53,136 nucleotides of DNA from contig MVAQ01000149.1 of assembly GCA_014825775.1 (NCBI GenBank), positions 1 to 53,136 of the forward strand. Reading direction: 5' to 3'. This document shows positions 23,960 through 38,100 of this stretch, one piece after another. The notes under the pieces were generated by a model. It was not told the DNA's origin. It worked only from the letters and a program-made list of their open reading frames with translations, and made no database searches. Position 1 is the stretch's first letter, and each line of letters begins with the position of its first letter. Source of the stretch: Krasilnikovozyma curviuscula (taxonomy: Eukaryota > Basidiomycota > Tremellomycetes > Cystofilobasidiales > Mrakiaceae). The translations under genes were made by a program, and so were the position numbers.

Positions 23960-25713
23960 TCAGGAAAGATTACCTAGGGAAGATTCATATCCCTTTTGGA
24001 ACCATACTGCAGGCCAACCTTTTTCCACTGCGTGATACTTTTCCCAGGCCAACCCACTCGGAAAACTGATAAGACTACCTCTATCAATCAGAACCTGACT
24101 AGCTGCATCGGAACATCTGATCCTGCGTAAAGTCGGAACCATGAAGCCGAGCTTCTGGCAGGCCTCGAGATAGTTTTTTCGAAGTTCTGTCCCACTTTGT
24201 AACTTATTCGGAAGGAGCATCGTCAATGGGAACACGAGTTCTACGACTTTGAGTGTTCGTCCTTTTGGCAGAGTGAACGTGCGTAAGAATGACGATTGCT
24301 AAATGATGCCCCAATGGCATTGTAAATTAATAGAAAATTATTTAAACTGTGTAATAATAAATCACGATCTGACAGGAAACTCACTCTGTTCCTCCGGGCG
24401 GCGCTCGTCGGCGTGTCTGTTGTCTCAAACTGGTCCGGGCAGACATCACCGCGTAGAGTCAGCGTTACAAGATCAGGACATAACTGAACTACCAACATCA
24501 GGATCTCTGGAGTCCACGAGGGGTGGTTGAATGAGGCGCTTTCAAGCTGAAAAGCGGGAGTGGATGTTTGTGAGCTAGGAGGGGGCAGACTTGGTACAAT
24601 TGTAGATGTTTGGTGGACCAGTTGGGAGAGTGAATTTCGGCGACAAAGATCGAAGGTGTCTAAGGTTGGAGGTGTGAAAATCTGACAACTGTCACCGCGA
24701 TTGTCTGCCCCAAGCAGACCAATTTCTGCGAACAGTCTATCCAAAACACTGATGCTCCTTCTCACATGATCTAAATCATCTGCCTTCAATCCTTCCACAG
24801 ACAATAATTGAAAAGATGGGTGTTTGGAGAGAAAGTCGGGCAGCAAGTCGATGATCCTTGTGAATATCCGAGCATCAAGCCTCAAGATGTTGACCGTTGA
24901 AAAGGGTGTGGACGAGAGGAGGAGATGAGCAGATGCAGGGGTGGGCACCAACTCTTGCAAGTCCTGAAGTTCTTCATCAACTGACACCACCATTGATCGC
25001 AAATCCATTGACTTGACTTTGAGACCGATGCCAGGAATTAAAGCGCGAGACATCTCAGCGCAGTGTAGGGATGCGAACTTGCCTAGCAACGAAGGAGTCT
25101 CCTCTTTGAGGTATTCCGCAAGAAGCTGAATGATGTCAGCTGTAGGTAAGAGCTTTGTCACCTCCAAGTGGATTAGCTCAATGGTTGGCGACCTGTATAA
25201 CGCCATTATCATAGTCGGATCCAAGAGGCAGTTGCTGGGCCAGGAGAGATGTGAGAGAGATGGTAGAGAGCGAATGATGTGACTGAGACTAATATTATGA
25301 TGAGGGATGATTTGAAGAGCGGGGATGTAGGTGACATGTAAACCCCTGGTTGAACAAGGTCGTTAGGCGACCGTCAGATTTAGAAGAGCTGGTTGAACTC
25401 ACCTGATGTAGGTCGCAAAGTCTCTGTTAGAAGTTATAAAACTGTAAAAAGAGTCCATCCACCATTCGAGGGCGTATTGGATTTCGTCTGTGGTTGTGCC
25501 TATGTTCACCGGTGGCAGAGCCAGACGTAGCTTACGAAAAATGAGAGGTGCAGCCAGTATCCTGAGGCTCCTCGAGCAAAGAGAGAAATTTATGAGATCT
25601 CTTTGGCCAGGAAAAAAGGTGAGATCTTCGTTTGTGTCACTCAGGTAAGGAAATATGTTGTAGAGGACGACATCGGGGAGGGCCCGGAGGTTAGAGGGAT
25701 AGGCGAGGCTCAT
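23960..25713 (-). CDS. F-box protein with LRR-like body
   Basis: Minus-strand gene spliced from 25713-25403, 25345-24385 and 24298-23960, giving 536 residues. The N-terminal F-box (about residues 8-60) reads LRALPDVVLYNIFPYLSD, then DLINFSLCSRSLRILAAPLI, with FRKLRL following as in many basidiomycete F-box proteins. Downstream, leucine-rich segments (SLPSLSHLSWPSNCLLD, PTIELIHLEVTKLLPTADII, EILMLVVQLCPDLVTLTLRG) resemble irregular LRRs used for substrate binding. Role as an SCF adaptor is inferred; no target is evident. All introns are GT-AG and 58-86 nt long. The gene converges with the nucleoporin gene, only 74 bp separating the stop codons, so the 3' UTRs probably overlap. It is the third F-box-like gene in the window. 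Confidence 0.8.
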
Positions 25714-26244
25714 GGTGGGAAAGGGAAATCGAAGTTAACCAGGGCAGCTTTGTATTGAAAACCAAGGCAGGGATTATCTGCGAAGATAAGGGCCCCTGAG
25801 GGCAGCAGGTTAGTCTGTAAGCTCTTTCTTCGAAGCCGTCCACTCACAGCAGGTACATACCTCATGGGAAACGAGAACTCTTCTCTAACAGCCTGATATA
25901 TATATGCTGAAACTTCAAAAGCCGGAGAACATCAACTACTACGAAAGGAGGGAAGAACCAAAGTCTGCATATTCAGCGACGACATTGATCACAAACGTGT
26001 TCCGTTCACAGCCAAAAAATCCACTTACCGTGTGACAATCAATTCGACATACTAACAGTAATCAGAGCTCGTTAGGAAAAGTGCTTTCCGGGTTGTTCGC
26101 GGTTGGGAACTAATTGTATGCTGGTTTTGAGACTAGGCTATGAGGTAAACGAAAAAGGACACTCTTGCGGGAATGCTTCGTTTGACAGGATGATGTAGAC
26201 TCTAATACAAATGCAACACATGTTGTTCCAAACTTCCCCAACAA
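25714..26244. other. Intergenic stretch upstream of the F-box gene
   Basis: Holds the presumed promoter of the minus-strand F-box gene and the 3' UTR of the NKAP gene. An alternating ATATATAT stretch occurs near 25,894-25,903, about 185 bp upstream of the F-box start, and could act as a TATA element on the minus strand. Nothing else was recognised. Confidence 0.45.
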
Positions 26245-27835
<1,591 letters not shown>

Positions 27836-28271
27836 AGTTTGAAAATCTGGGCTGAGGCACAGGCTGCTGGACGAGGGACAGAGAGCAGCGACTGAAGAAT
27901 GGTTTATGGACCAACCGCCACACAGTCGGGCGGTTGAGGGTGAACACTGATTGACGAAGTAAAAGAAGACACGTTTAGGATAGGTGCTGTGGCTTTGTCT
28001 TCTCAGTTCGAAAGAACATAGAGCCACTGAGGAGATCAGTCAATAAAGCTGTCCTTTGCGCCACTTGTTGTCAGGAATCGATCGATAGGTACATGCTATA
28101 CATACGAGAATAATGATCTACAGAACGATCAAGGTAAAAAGCAAGAGCGGTAATAAGACGATGTTGGTTTGGTGATCGAAATAGGCAAGCTAATACAAAC
28201 AGAAGAAGGGGGTTGAGGGGTTGGATAAAAAAAAAAACTGGAAACAAATCAAAGTCCATAATCAAGGCATT
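27836..28271. other. Intergenic stretch between NKAP and bZIP genes
   Basis: The two neighbours are transcribed in the same (minus) direction, so this should hold the NKAP promoter and the bZIP 3' UTR. An A11 run is present near 28,228. No additional gene is supported. Confidence 0.5.
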
Positions 28272-31100
28272 CTACTTCTTATTCTTCATGGGAGCTGAGC
28301 CCATGATGGAATCAAAATCTCCTGGGTCGATGACAGGTCCAGCTACGCCACCCAATCATGGATCAAATTATCACACAAGAAGATTACGAAGGTCGTCAGT
28401 TTACTTTGTGTTTCCATTAGCATGGTAGATGCTAATAAATGGAGACTCACTGCCGTCACACTTGGCTTTGCACTTCAGCTCTGCACAGAGCGAGTCGATG
28501 TCAATCTCTTCGAACTTTGGGTGCGACTGCAGTCGGGACCACGCTTCGTTGATTTTTATGTTGTTTTGAGTGGGATCCTGGACCGAAAAAAAGAGATGTC
28601 AGTACTTCAATCTGAGATGGTAGCGTCCCATATAAATTGCTCACTGCTTGGAATGCGATTCGGCCATCGTAGAACTGCCTCCAGTCGCCGCCTTGACTCA
28701 AACTCTCAGGCAACGCTACGGGTGGCTTCTGCGAGTCATTATTTTTGTAGTTCTCTAAATAATTGCCGATCTCACTCTCGTTCATGCCTCTCATTGTCTC
28801 CGGAATGAAGCTCTCAAGTCCCATTGCCTTCAACTGCTGCGTCTCCTCCGCGTTGGGAGCGTGACCGAACGTCTTTGGACCCGGCTGAGCTGCAACGAGA
28901 CGTTCAATGTCTTCTTTATTTTGAGGACAAGAGTTCGTTTCATGTTCGATGGACGGCGAGAAGGTTGACGTGGAAGCAGCGGTGGTGGGTGGCGTGAGGG
29001 ACGACGATGAGCCAGAGGATGAAGAGGACGAAGGCAAGTTCAGATAGCTGTTGATGCCGCCGTTCACGAAAGAGCTCGATGAAGCGTCGTTGCTGTTGCT
29101 GTTTTCGAGCTCAGCAATTATGCCGTTCATCGTGCTTGGGCTGAGGGCTTCAAAGAACTTTCCAGGACTCAAGGGGTTTGATTGCTCAACAGCAGGCGTA
29201 AACCCGCTCTTGAGGACAGCCATCGACGAAGATCCTCCTGGAGAGACAGAGTTGGGGTTCGAGGTCGACGCAGTGATGGACGCGAAAAAGTCATCGAACT
29301 GGGAGCCAAAAAGCTCAGGAAGGGGAGCTGCCGAGTTGGAATCGTTACTGAAGGAAGAAGATGATGCAGTCGGGTTTGTGCTGAAAAAGTCCATATCGTC
29401 GAAGCCAGCGCCTAAGCCGGCACCAAGTGACGGATCTCGATACGAAGTGTACATTGGGTTGGAAGCGAGAAGTTGGAAATCTGGACCAGTACCTGCAACA
29501 GATTGGGGTAATCTTGGTGGTGACAAAGATGCTGATGGGTTGTGGCTGTAGTATCCGCCTGAAGCAATGTTGGAGTTTCCACCAGTAGTAGTCGAAGAGT
29601 TGTTGAAGATCTCCGGTGATTTGCTGTTGAGTGAAGTCGTAGAAGCGCCAAATACATTAAACGGAGTCGTCTTCCAGCCAGTGGAAGCGTTGTCCGCAGG
29701 GGAGTTGCCGTTGCTGGTATTGAAAATGCTGTTCGGGGAATCTTCAGAGCTGGGAGGTGATGTACCGGTACTGGCACCACCATTAACGTTGTTCAGACTA
29801 ATTCCACTGGATCCAGCACCGTTAGAAGACGAAGACGAAGAAATGAAACTCTTGGGCGAGTCTCCCTTTGTGAGCGAAGGGGGTGGCGAAATTGGCTTAA
29901 GACCTTGGTTTGAATTAGCCAGAGCAGAGGCAGAGGTAGACGGGAAGGAGAAAGTGAATGCAGATTGTTTCAACTAGAGAAGGGAAATGTGGTAATTAGT
30001 TTGCGAAGTATATGGAAGGTGAACTGCATCTACTCACCAGCATGTTTTCTTGTTGGAGTCGCTGGAGCAAGTCCCTCAGGTTCTCATTTTCAGCTGCTTG
30101 CTGTTCAGTAGCCGATTGGAGACTGTTAACTTTGTCTTCCAGCTACGAAGGAAAAATGGCAATCAGCATGAGTCATTGGACGCGCGCACCACGGAAGCGG
30201 ATGAAAGCAGTGAGCGAGCTTATAGCGTACATCTTTGACATGCTTCTCCTTTCGTTCTCTGAATGCACGCTGAGCAGCTCTGTTTTGTTCCTTCCTCTTG
30301 TTGACACGGCCAGGTTCCTGGATGGCAGTAAAGAGTGGTCTGGTCAGCCTCATTTCAGACAACGAAGGCGAAAGGTCGAAAACGAGGTGGGGCAATCGGG
30401 TGACGAACCTTTGACTGCTGCTCCTCATCTGCAGCACCAGACTTTCGACGGCTCTTCTTGTCACCTGGACACAGAGCAAAACACCGAAATCAGTACGTAA
30501 TTTTTATGAGACGACGTCCACTAAGCGCCGGGGAAAGAGGAAAGGCACTAAGGCCGCACGTGGTGCCACAAACGAGTTTTCTACCACAGGAACACATGGC
30601 CTCTTCTGTAAAGCACCAATACACAGCAAAACAAAATGTATGCAACCAGGTAGAGCAACAACGTCGTCTTGGGCCCTTCTTTAACGGATTCCTCTCCCCG
30701 TCCCTCCGCGAACTCCATGCGACGAAAAGTTAGAGCTCACCTATGTTCTTTCTCACGCCTGCCTTTCTCTTGTGCTTCCCATCTTTACCATCGTCAAACT
30801 CATCAGCATCGTCCTCGTCGTCGTCTTCAGAGTCAGCCGACAGCGGTGGGGTCGTCTGGCCGTTCATTTTCGTGACGGCGTCGTCTTGGGAAGCTGAGTG
30901 ATTGTTGTTGGTGTTCGACGTGAAGCCGTTGGCCAGGAAGGTCGAGGCTGCTGGAGTGGGGATTGTGAAGTTCCAGTCCTGCAAAAAGAGACGGTAAACA
31001 AAGCGGATGAGTGGGTCTGTATGCCAGCGAAAAACGAAAGCCCTCTCGACAGGCTGATAAATGCTCCCAAGCCGGAATTCACGCTTACAAAGTCAGACAT
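28272..31100 (-). CDS. YAP1: Yap1/Pap1-type bZIP transcription factor with redox cysteine domain
   Basis: Oxidative-stress regulator of the fungal AP-1 family. Minus-strand exons 31100-31089 (codes only MSDF), 30978-30741, 30464-30409, 30317-30231, 30142-30038, 29973-28645, 28577-28451 and 28342-28272 give 674 residues. The basic region (about 103-131) has the Yap signature NRAAQRAFRERKEKHVKD, with Gln and Phe where other bZIPs differ. The zipper in the next exon places Leu at 132, 139, 153 and 160. A Ser/Asn-rich activation region follows, with one upstream Cys (NSCPQNKEDIERL, possible n-CRD). The C-terminal cysteine domain FEEIDIDSLCAELKCKAKCD has Cys at about 640, 645 and 649. There it normally masks a Crm1 export signal on oxidation, giving nuclear retention. 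The gene is divergent from the ZZ protein at 32341. Confidence 0.94.
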
Positions 31101-32340
31101 CTTCAAAGGGACCAGATTGGCTAGGTTGAGAAGGGTTGACGATTCCTATTGACCTAGATGACAGCAGAGTGGAAAGTCAACGAAAGGAAGGTTCCAGCCA
31201 AAAGTTTGGGTGCTGATTAAGCTGACTTTCGTTGTGGCGAGTAACTCCTTCGATAGGCGAAAGGACTCAGAATGGCTCCGAGCATCGTGTTGGAATGACA
31301 CTATCAAAAATGAATACTGACCATAGAATTGAATCAAATCTTTGAAGACAATCAGTCTTTCCTCTCCCAAAAAAATAATCATAATAAAAACTAAAACTAT
31401 AACAAATTAAAACAAAACAAAACAATACAAAACTAAAATAGCGATCCCATTCCACATGAATCGCAAAGACATAAGAGCATAGGTCAAGGTTACTTCAGAT
31501 CAATATCAGAAACAAGGACGTGAGAAGTGTCTCAGAAAAAGACGCACCTGTGAAATCAGGGATAGAAGATGAAACCAGCCATAAGCGACGCGACCAAATG
31601 TGCCGATCACAAACCTCGCCATACCGAAGGATTCAAGGAATAGCTGGAAACAGAGAAATGAGTAGTACAATCACAAGTCACAGCAAGCGCTCCTTGTAGC
31701 ATACCAACACAATAAGCTTTTGAGAATGAGGGAGAGCCCGGGAATCACCAACGGAAAACCTAGCTACGAGCAGGATGCACCATCGGCAACGTAACAGGAT
31801 CAACTTCACAAGTGCGACATCTTTTATCTGTCTCCAGCTACTTTATACAAGACTTGTGTGCTCGCGAAACACCAGAACCTAAAGTAGCATATTTGAAATG
31901 TCCATCTCACCGGACCCTTGAGCCGACCGAGTAGAGAGTCCACCACGGATTCTGGCACGATCCTTGAACTTGTGAAGCCGGGAAGCCTTCTTCACACACT
32001 GAAGGATGAATACGGCAGTAGATGCTTTACTGACTGAGGCGGGATATGTCAGGGCGTTGCCGGAGGATTGAGGGTTAAAGGCGGTGTACTCGCTGAGGCC
32101 GAAGGGTTGTAGCAAAGAAGCCTATACAGCTAGTAGAGTGCAACCTCCGACATGATGATGGTTGCCCTTTGGTGATGTCTTGCGCTGACACAGGGGCACA
32201 GGGGTAGTCGGCTTCGGCTCGGTAAAGAGCATCGCCACATGCAGATCCTTTCTTTCACTAGCTTGGAAGGTATAAATATAGCCATATACCTCGTTACTTC
32301 GAAAGTGATCCTTCTCACTACCCCAACTAATCTTCTCGAC
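31101..32340. other. Divergent promoter region of the bZIP and ZZ-domain genes
   Basis: About 1.24 kb between two divergently transcribed start codons. A very AT-rich segment (31,360-31,440) with repeated AAAACAAAAC lies nearer the bZIP gene. No coding frame of protein-like composition was found. A TATA element for the right-hand gene is listed separately. Confidence 0.55.
32271..32278 (+). promoter_or_regulatory. TATA box of the ZZ-domain gene
   Basis: TATAAATA lies 63 bp before the ATG at 32341, at a spacing that allows a short leader. It is the only such motif near this start codon. Confidence 0.5.
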
Positions 32341-34306
32341 ATGCCAGGAGCAGCGTGGGCTGCCGCAGGGGGAGCTGCTGCTGCTACCGTTGCCGTCGTG
32401 GGCGGCAGCTTAATCGGTTTGGATTTATCGAGTGCTACGTCGATGCTTCCAGATCCCTCTTCTCTAGGGAACGTCTTTTCATCTCAAGATCCGAATGGAA
32501 CAGGACTTTCCCCAGATCAGATTGGGCACCTGGCAGGTTCAGCTGCTCATCACTTGCATCTGCCTTCCAAACCGCAAGGGCCGACGGCGTTGACGAGGTC
32601 GAATGGGCTACCTATCTTGCAGAACGTCCGCGATACCACTGTTCACCAGTGTGATCTTTGTCGCCGTGATATTATTGGGGATCGATTTCGATGTCCGAGT
32701 TTTTTTTTTTTTTTTTTTATGTGTATTCTGCGCCTAACGGCTGNNNNNNNNNNNNNNNNNNNNNNNNNNNNNNCCGAGGTTTTTTTTTTTTTTTTTTTTT
32801 ATGTGTATTCTGCGCCTAACGGCTGACACCTATTCCCGATTGGCACAGGTCTTCAATGTCCAGATTGGGATGCTTGTCCAGCATGTGCTAGCACCTGTGA
32901 TGATTCCAAGCACGACAGTCGACATCGATTTATCTTTCTTCCCGTCAAGGGGAAGTACATTCATTGCACTAGGGGAAGTTACGCTCGAGTCTGCGCGTTC
33001 TGCAGGAAGGGAATTCAAACAATCGAGAGTTTTGCATGTAAGTATTTCTATTCTCCTACTTCTGGGAGAGAACCACAGAGCTGAATACAAGTTTGATCTG
33101 TGGGTGGGAAACAGGTCTCGGCTGCGACTCCTTAGTTCAATCTTGCCTTGACTGTGAAACCATGAAAAACCAGCACACCTCGTCGAACGCAAGCCATACG
33201 TGGATCGTTGAACGCCAAGGAGGTTTGCATTGTGACGGTTGTGCCGTGGATATATCCTCAGATGAATGGTGGCGCTGTGAGCGATTTCTTGACTTAAAGG
33301 TCTTAGGATACCATCCCATGTTTGCTGACTATCTTCACTCTCAAGGCACATCTTGCCCAGATTTTGGTCTCTGTACAGTCTGTATTGGTCCTCGTATAAT
33401 GCAGCATCACCCTCATCATCACTTCGCAAAGACGACAGGGTATGAGTCATACAACAACCTTCCCTGGGGTCACTATGATCCTCGTTTCCCCCCACAAGGG
33501 GATGAACACTTCTGGGGAAGGTGTGTCCTCTCTATCTCAAACTCATTGTCTCAATTTAAGCTGACAAACTGAACTGTCTTGCGCGGCATTGCAAAAGATT
33601 GCTTAATAACTCTCACCCATCGCCCCTCCTCCAAAGACTCAGCGACGCACTTTTTGCCTACCTCGATCAGAACGGACCACCAGGACAGACAGGTGTCTTT
33701 GAACCAGAGAAGAACCGATGGTGGAACAGACAGGTCGAGCCGTCGTTGACGGATCAGATCGACGACGAAGGTTTTAAGATCCTTCACCAAAGTCTTGGAA
33801 CACCGTTTCATATGGCGCAAGATGCTCGTGTAGGTCCCTTCTTCACAACTTTGTATAATTCTGAAAGTAAATCATGGGATATGGACCTTAACTTTTCCTA
33901 ATTTTTCAATTTATTTATTTTGCAACAGACAGGAAGGCAGATTCCCGTCTTAGATCGATGGGGTTTTCTTTCTGACCTAGTCAATACCATCCTCCTCGAC
34001 CCAGACGATGGCTTCCGAATGCTATCGTTCAGCATCCGCCAATGGTCTCTGATAGATCCATCAACTCATCAACGCTTTCCACCAATCCCCCGATCCTCTC
34101 TTCCTCATTTCCCAGATTCTCAAACGGCGAAGAGGTATAGAGATGTGTTTAAGCCAGCATATGATAATTGGGTTAAAATTAAGAACCCCCCTCCACCTCA
34201 AAATACTTCTTCGGGAGGTGGTGATCTGACTGCTCTCCTTCAGGCTCAGAATCGATTGTATAGGACCAGAATCACGGGCTTCGCTCTGACAAGTTTGACT
34301 CGCTAG
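32341..34306 (+). CDS. ZZ-type zinc-finger protein with three zinc-binding repeats
   Basis: Spliced from 32341-32698, 32849-33037, 33115-33276, 33346-33520, 33598-33829 and 33929-34306 to 497 residues. The N-terminus is Ala/Gly-rich and hydrophobic (AAAGGAAAATVAVVGGSLIG, possible membrane segment). The first ZZ finger (HQCDLCRRDIIGDRFRC / CPDWDACPAC) is split by intron 1. A second Cys cluster follows (CAFCRKGIQTIESFAC / CDSLVQSCLDC), then another ZZ (LHCDGCAVDISSDEWWRC / TSCPDFGLCTVC) with His-rich HHPHHHF. ZZ domains bind two zinc ions and serve protein contacts, e.g. N-degron or histone-tail recognition. The C-terminal half has no recognised domain; YLDQNGPPGQTGVFEPEK looks faintly like an EF-hand loop. 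Intron 1 contains the 30-N gap. Using the first-copy donor (CCGA/GTTT) restores RCPSLQCPDWD, so the frame is intact despite the gap. Confidence 0.82.
32744..32773. other. Assembly gap (30 N) flanked by a duplicated sequence
   Basis: Thirty N bases inside intron 1 of the ZZ-domain gene. The left flank is CCGAG + T19 + a 25-nt block (32719-32743). The right flank is CCGAGG + T21 + the same 25-nt block (32801-32825). Identical flanks beside a long homopolymer point to an assembly artefact rather than a true duplication. Confidence 0.9.
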
Positions 34307-35191
34307 ACAGCTATTTGGACGGTCTGAGAAGGACAGATATGTTAGTTTCATTGATTTTAAATAGTTATATTTCCTTTGTTTCCTCCTCTAGTTAAAAGCA
34401 CTTTCGTAGAATTTCGTCAAGCGCTCTTTTTGGCTAAGGCTGAGATTGATGATGGTCGCAGGCGGAAGCTCCACACGACGAAGTAAACTTGCCCTGGGCT
34501 CTCTATAGCTATAATTGTCATAGAAAAGAAATAAGTATGTTTAACCGTTTTATGCAGGAACCTCATACAGCGAACAGTTCTCTAGGTCGTGGCTTTCATC
34601 CTAGATCCAAGTTTTCAATCGAGGGTTTTCTTCCTTATGCTCAACCCTCGAAATGCATATCAGTGATTATCTAACTGTGATTAGTGTACGGCTGTAATGT
34701 GGACCAGTGTACCCTTTCAAAACTGAATGGATTAACGACAGCGCAAGTTTATATACTACAATATCGATTTGAAATAACAAACTGCTTTGGTAAATCAGAA
34801 TCATGCTGTGTTGGATGGGAAAGCGGCGTTTAGGGTGAATTATGATACTTAAAACTTGAAGAATCAGGAGAAATAAATAGGATGTTAGGAAAATGAGGTT
34901 GATTAGACTTTACACCAGTAACTACTTAGAAGTATGAGTACATCTTACGTTTTGTTTAGATCTAGTTCAGAGTTAAGATTTGGAATTACCTTACAGCTGA
35001 AGGAAGATGTACACAGAGACAGAACGATTTAATATGAGGTATCTGCAATGATGAACGGGATTAAATATTGCAGTTGGAAGAAAATGTAGTATTTGTTACA
35101 ACAACCAAAGCCTGTGGGAAAGCCCAGGATTCAACAAGCGCAAGATAAGAGTAAATTAGGAGTAGGTAGGATGAATTTGATAATGACACTT
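34307..35191. other. AT-rich convergent intergenic region
   Basis: Lies between the stop codons of the ZZ gene (+) and the large secreted-protein gene (-). No coding frame, repeat or RNA gene was recognised. Confidence 0.55.
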
Positions 35192-38100
35192 CTATTGGTC
35201 GAAATCTTCTGAATCGTAAGAAATCCATCCTGAAGAGTCAATTCCTGTGTAGTTTCCAGGTGCTTGGTATGAAGCAACAGACAGGAAACCACACTGAGTG
35301 ATGTTTCCACCGGTGAGCGTGTTGACTAATGTGTTGCTCTCCAGCAAATTGATTGCAGCCTCATATCCGTCTGAAGACAGGGGAGTAGATTAAGAAGAGA
35401 AGTTAATATCAGATAGTTCAGCAAGCATTTGAAAATTCAGTAGGTCAGAGAGTTGGACTCACTGAAATCGACGAGGAACACTTTGGAGTACAACTTTTCG
35501 TATATACAGGTGACAGGCCAGAATGTAGTACCAGAAGAGGTTACTCCCAGCAAAACATTGGTGGTAGGGTCACTTGGGTTGATTTGAAGAGGCGATAAAG
35601 ATATGAAAACCGAGTTCAATGGAACAGTCTCATCATCCGATAATCTCAATCTAGATACGTTCCAATTCGCTGATGAGTTCAAATAATAAAGTTCTCAATG
35701 TCCAATAGAGAAGAAACACTGAATCAAAGTGAAGTCGGACTGCTTACCATGCTCATCGATGTAGGTGTGAAGGAACCTTCCATCAGCAGATCCTTGGATC
35801 AAACCATCTGAAGTTTGATTGAACAAAGTATTCCAGAGTGGGATGGTACTAACGTTGGGTTGGACATAGATGTTTCCATTCTCTTCCCAAGCCCAGCTGC
35901 AGCGGAAAGCAAAACAATAAACGATAAAAAAAGGCATCTTCAACATGAACAACCATATTGAACTCATTAAAAAAGGGGCGAGACATACTTATTGATGTTA
36001 GAAAGATCCATCACTTGAACGAATCCTTCTGGATAGGTTATGTTGGCCGCAGTGGTGTTGACAATAGTAAAGTTGGTTGTTGAAGTCTGGGACCCCACCG
36101 TATAGTTGAGGGCTCCGACTACCAAACCGTTGCTTCCAACAACTGTTCCGTTTGACACAGAAAAAGATCCGGCATCAGATATGGTGGTAGCTGAAGCAGA
36201 TACAGAGCTGATGACAGATGTAGTTGGGGAAACAGTGGCAGAAGCGAAGCCAGATGGTGACGCAAAGGGGAGCGATGTGCTTGAATAAAAGATTGAGACA
36301 GATCCAGTAGAGGTCGGTAGGTTTGATGGAATAGTAGAAGCTGAAACAGAGTAAGAAGAATCCCCCAAGCTGGATGTTATATCCACATTATTCTCATCTA
36401 TCTCAATATCGTCTGATGCATTGTCATCTAGATTGTCGTCAGAGGAAGAACCCCCATCCCGCTTGATCTGTTTCCTTTTAGCTGCTGAGATCTGAGCGTG
36501 AGACCGCCCAGACCGCCGACCAATGTGTAATCCACCGACAGTGAGGAGTTTGGTTTTGGTCATGACCTGTGTGACTGTTGCAATATTGGTTACAGTGATG
36601 TAAGTTGGTGTAGGGGTGACTCCCGCTACCGATAGTCTGAAGTAAACACATGACAAATTAAAACCTCTATGTGGTAAGAGCCCAGCGTGAAAGATGGCTT
36701 ACGGCTCGATATCAGTTGATCCACCAATAGGAACGCAAGCGCTATCACCAGGGCCATTCCACGTTGGTCCCAGTGGGTATGTATGTGAAGTTCCAAGAAG
36801 GTCCCAGCCCAGGTAAGCCTGATTTGATAAACCAATTGAAGCTGAGATTCCGGAGCTGTATCCATTACAAGGGCCACTACTCTGTGAACTTCTGCTGAGT
36901 TCAAAGTCGGCAGTCACAGTGACCTGCGGCCTGTCGTTGATGCTAACAAACTGCTCGAATTGGCCTTTGGTTAAAGGGAAAAGCGATAATTCAATATTAA
37001 AACACTAGCAGCAACACGAGTAACTATTTGCTTACCGTTGAGGACATTCAGCGTAATGCTGAACTCCAAAATCAAATAAGCATCGGCGGTCATCTTGATG
37101 GAACCTTCAGCATCGTAATCTTTCGTAAACGTGGGTGTCCAACCACTGAAAGTCGCCGTTTGATGAAAGATATCGACTGTGTTCTGGATTGCTGGCCACT
37201 CGAATGCAACTCCGGCGTAAGCGTTTCCTTGTGCTGTGATGTCGAAATCGGCACCAGCTGTGAGTGATATCTCAGGTCCTATTAGCAGTGAAGAGTGAGC
37301 TAAAAATTTGACAAAGTGCAACCAGAGATTCCGTTCTTACCCAGAGTGAGAATGTTCGGGATATTCAAGCCGCCTAATGGCATTGTCAGTAATACTTGCT
37401 CAAAACTGTGAAAGTATGACTATTAATCGAAGAGAAATAGAACATTTTCTGTCACAATTTAGACTCACTTAGTGGTGTATTCGAGTGTTGCGACAAAACC
37501 CAAGCCAAGACCTGTTGACAAACCTGGTTAGGTGACGACCCCGAGGTTTTGCAGTGACGAAAGACTCACCAGCAGCAGCAGCTCCATTAGCATTCAATGT
37601 TGCACCAATAACTCCCTTAGTCAAAGAGTAGGTAACAGTAGAAGAGATTGTCATTGAGCCCTGAAAGATGGAAATCAACCCCATGTTTAACATTAACGTG
37701 CACGAACTTCACCTTGACTTAGCCAAGAAGTCTCGCTGAGAGCAGACTTGACGAGAGGTTTACTGACCGAAAATCCACACTCGATACAGTACACATCCAG
37801 TGCACCAGTTGAGCCGTCAGGGGCATCGATATGTAGTAAATCATTTGCGATTCCCCATTTCTATCATTCAAAACACAGACAGCAAAAACCAGTGTTAATG
37901 AAGCAGCAGCATTAGTTTAAACCAGAAAAGTTACTAACGGTAGCAACAAGGTTGTTGGAGGAAGCAAGCTCCAAGGAGACGGTGGAAGAGAAAGGAACAA
38001 ACGTATGTTCACCTTCCAAGTTTAAATATGACGCAAATTTATCGGCCAGGGACACCACTGTATTAACAACTGTAGTAGCAGTTTTCTGTCAAGAATGAAA

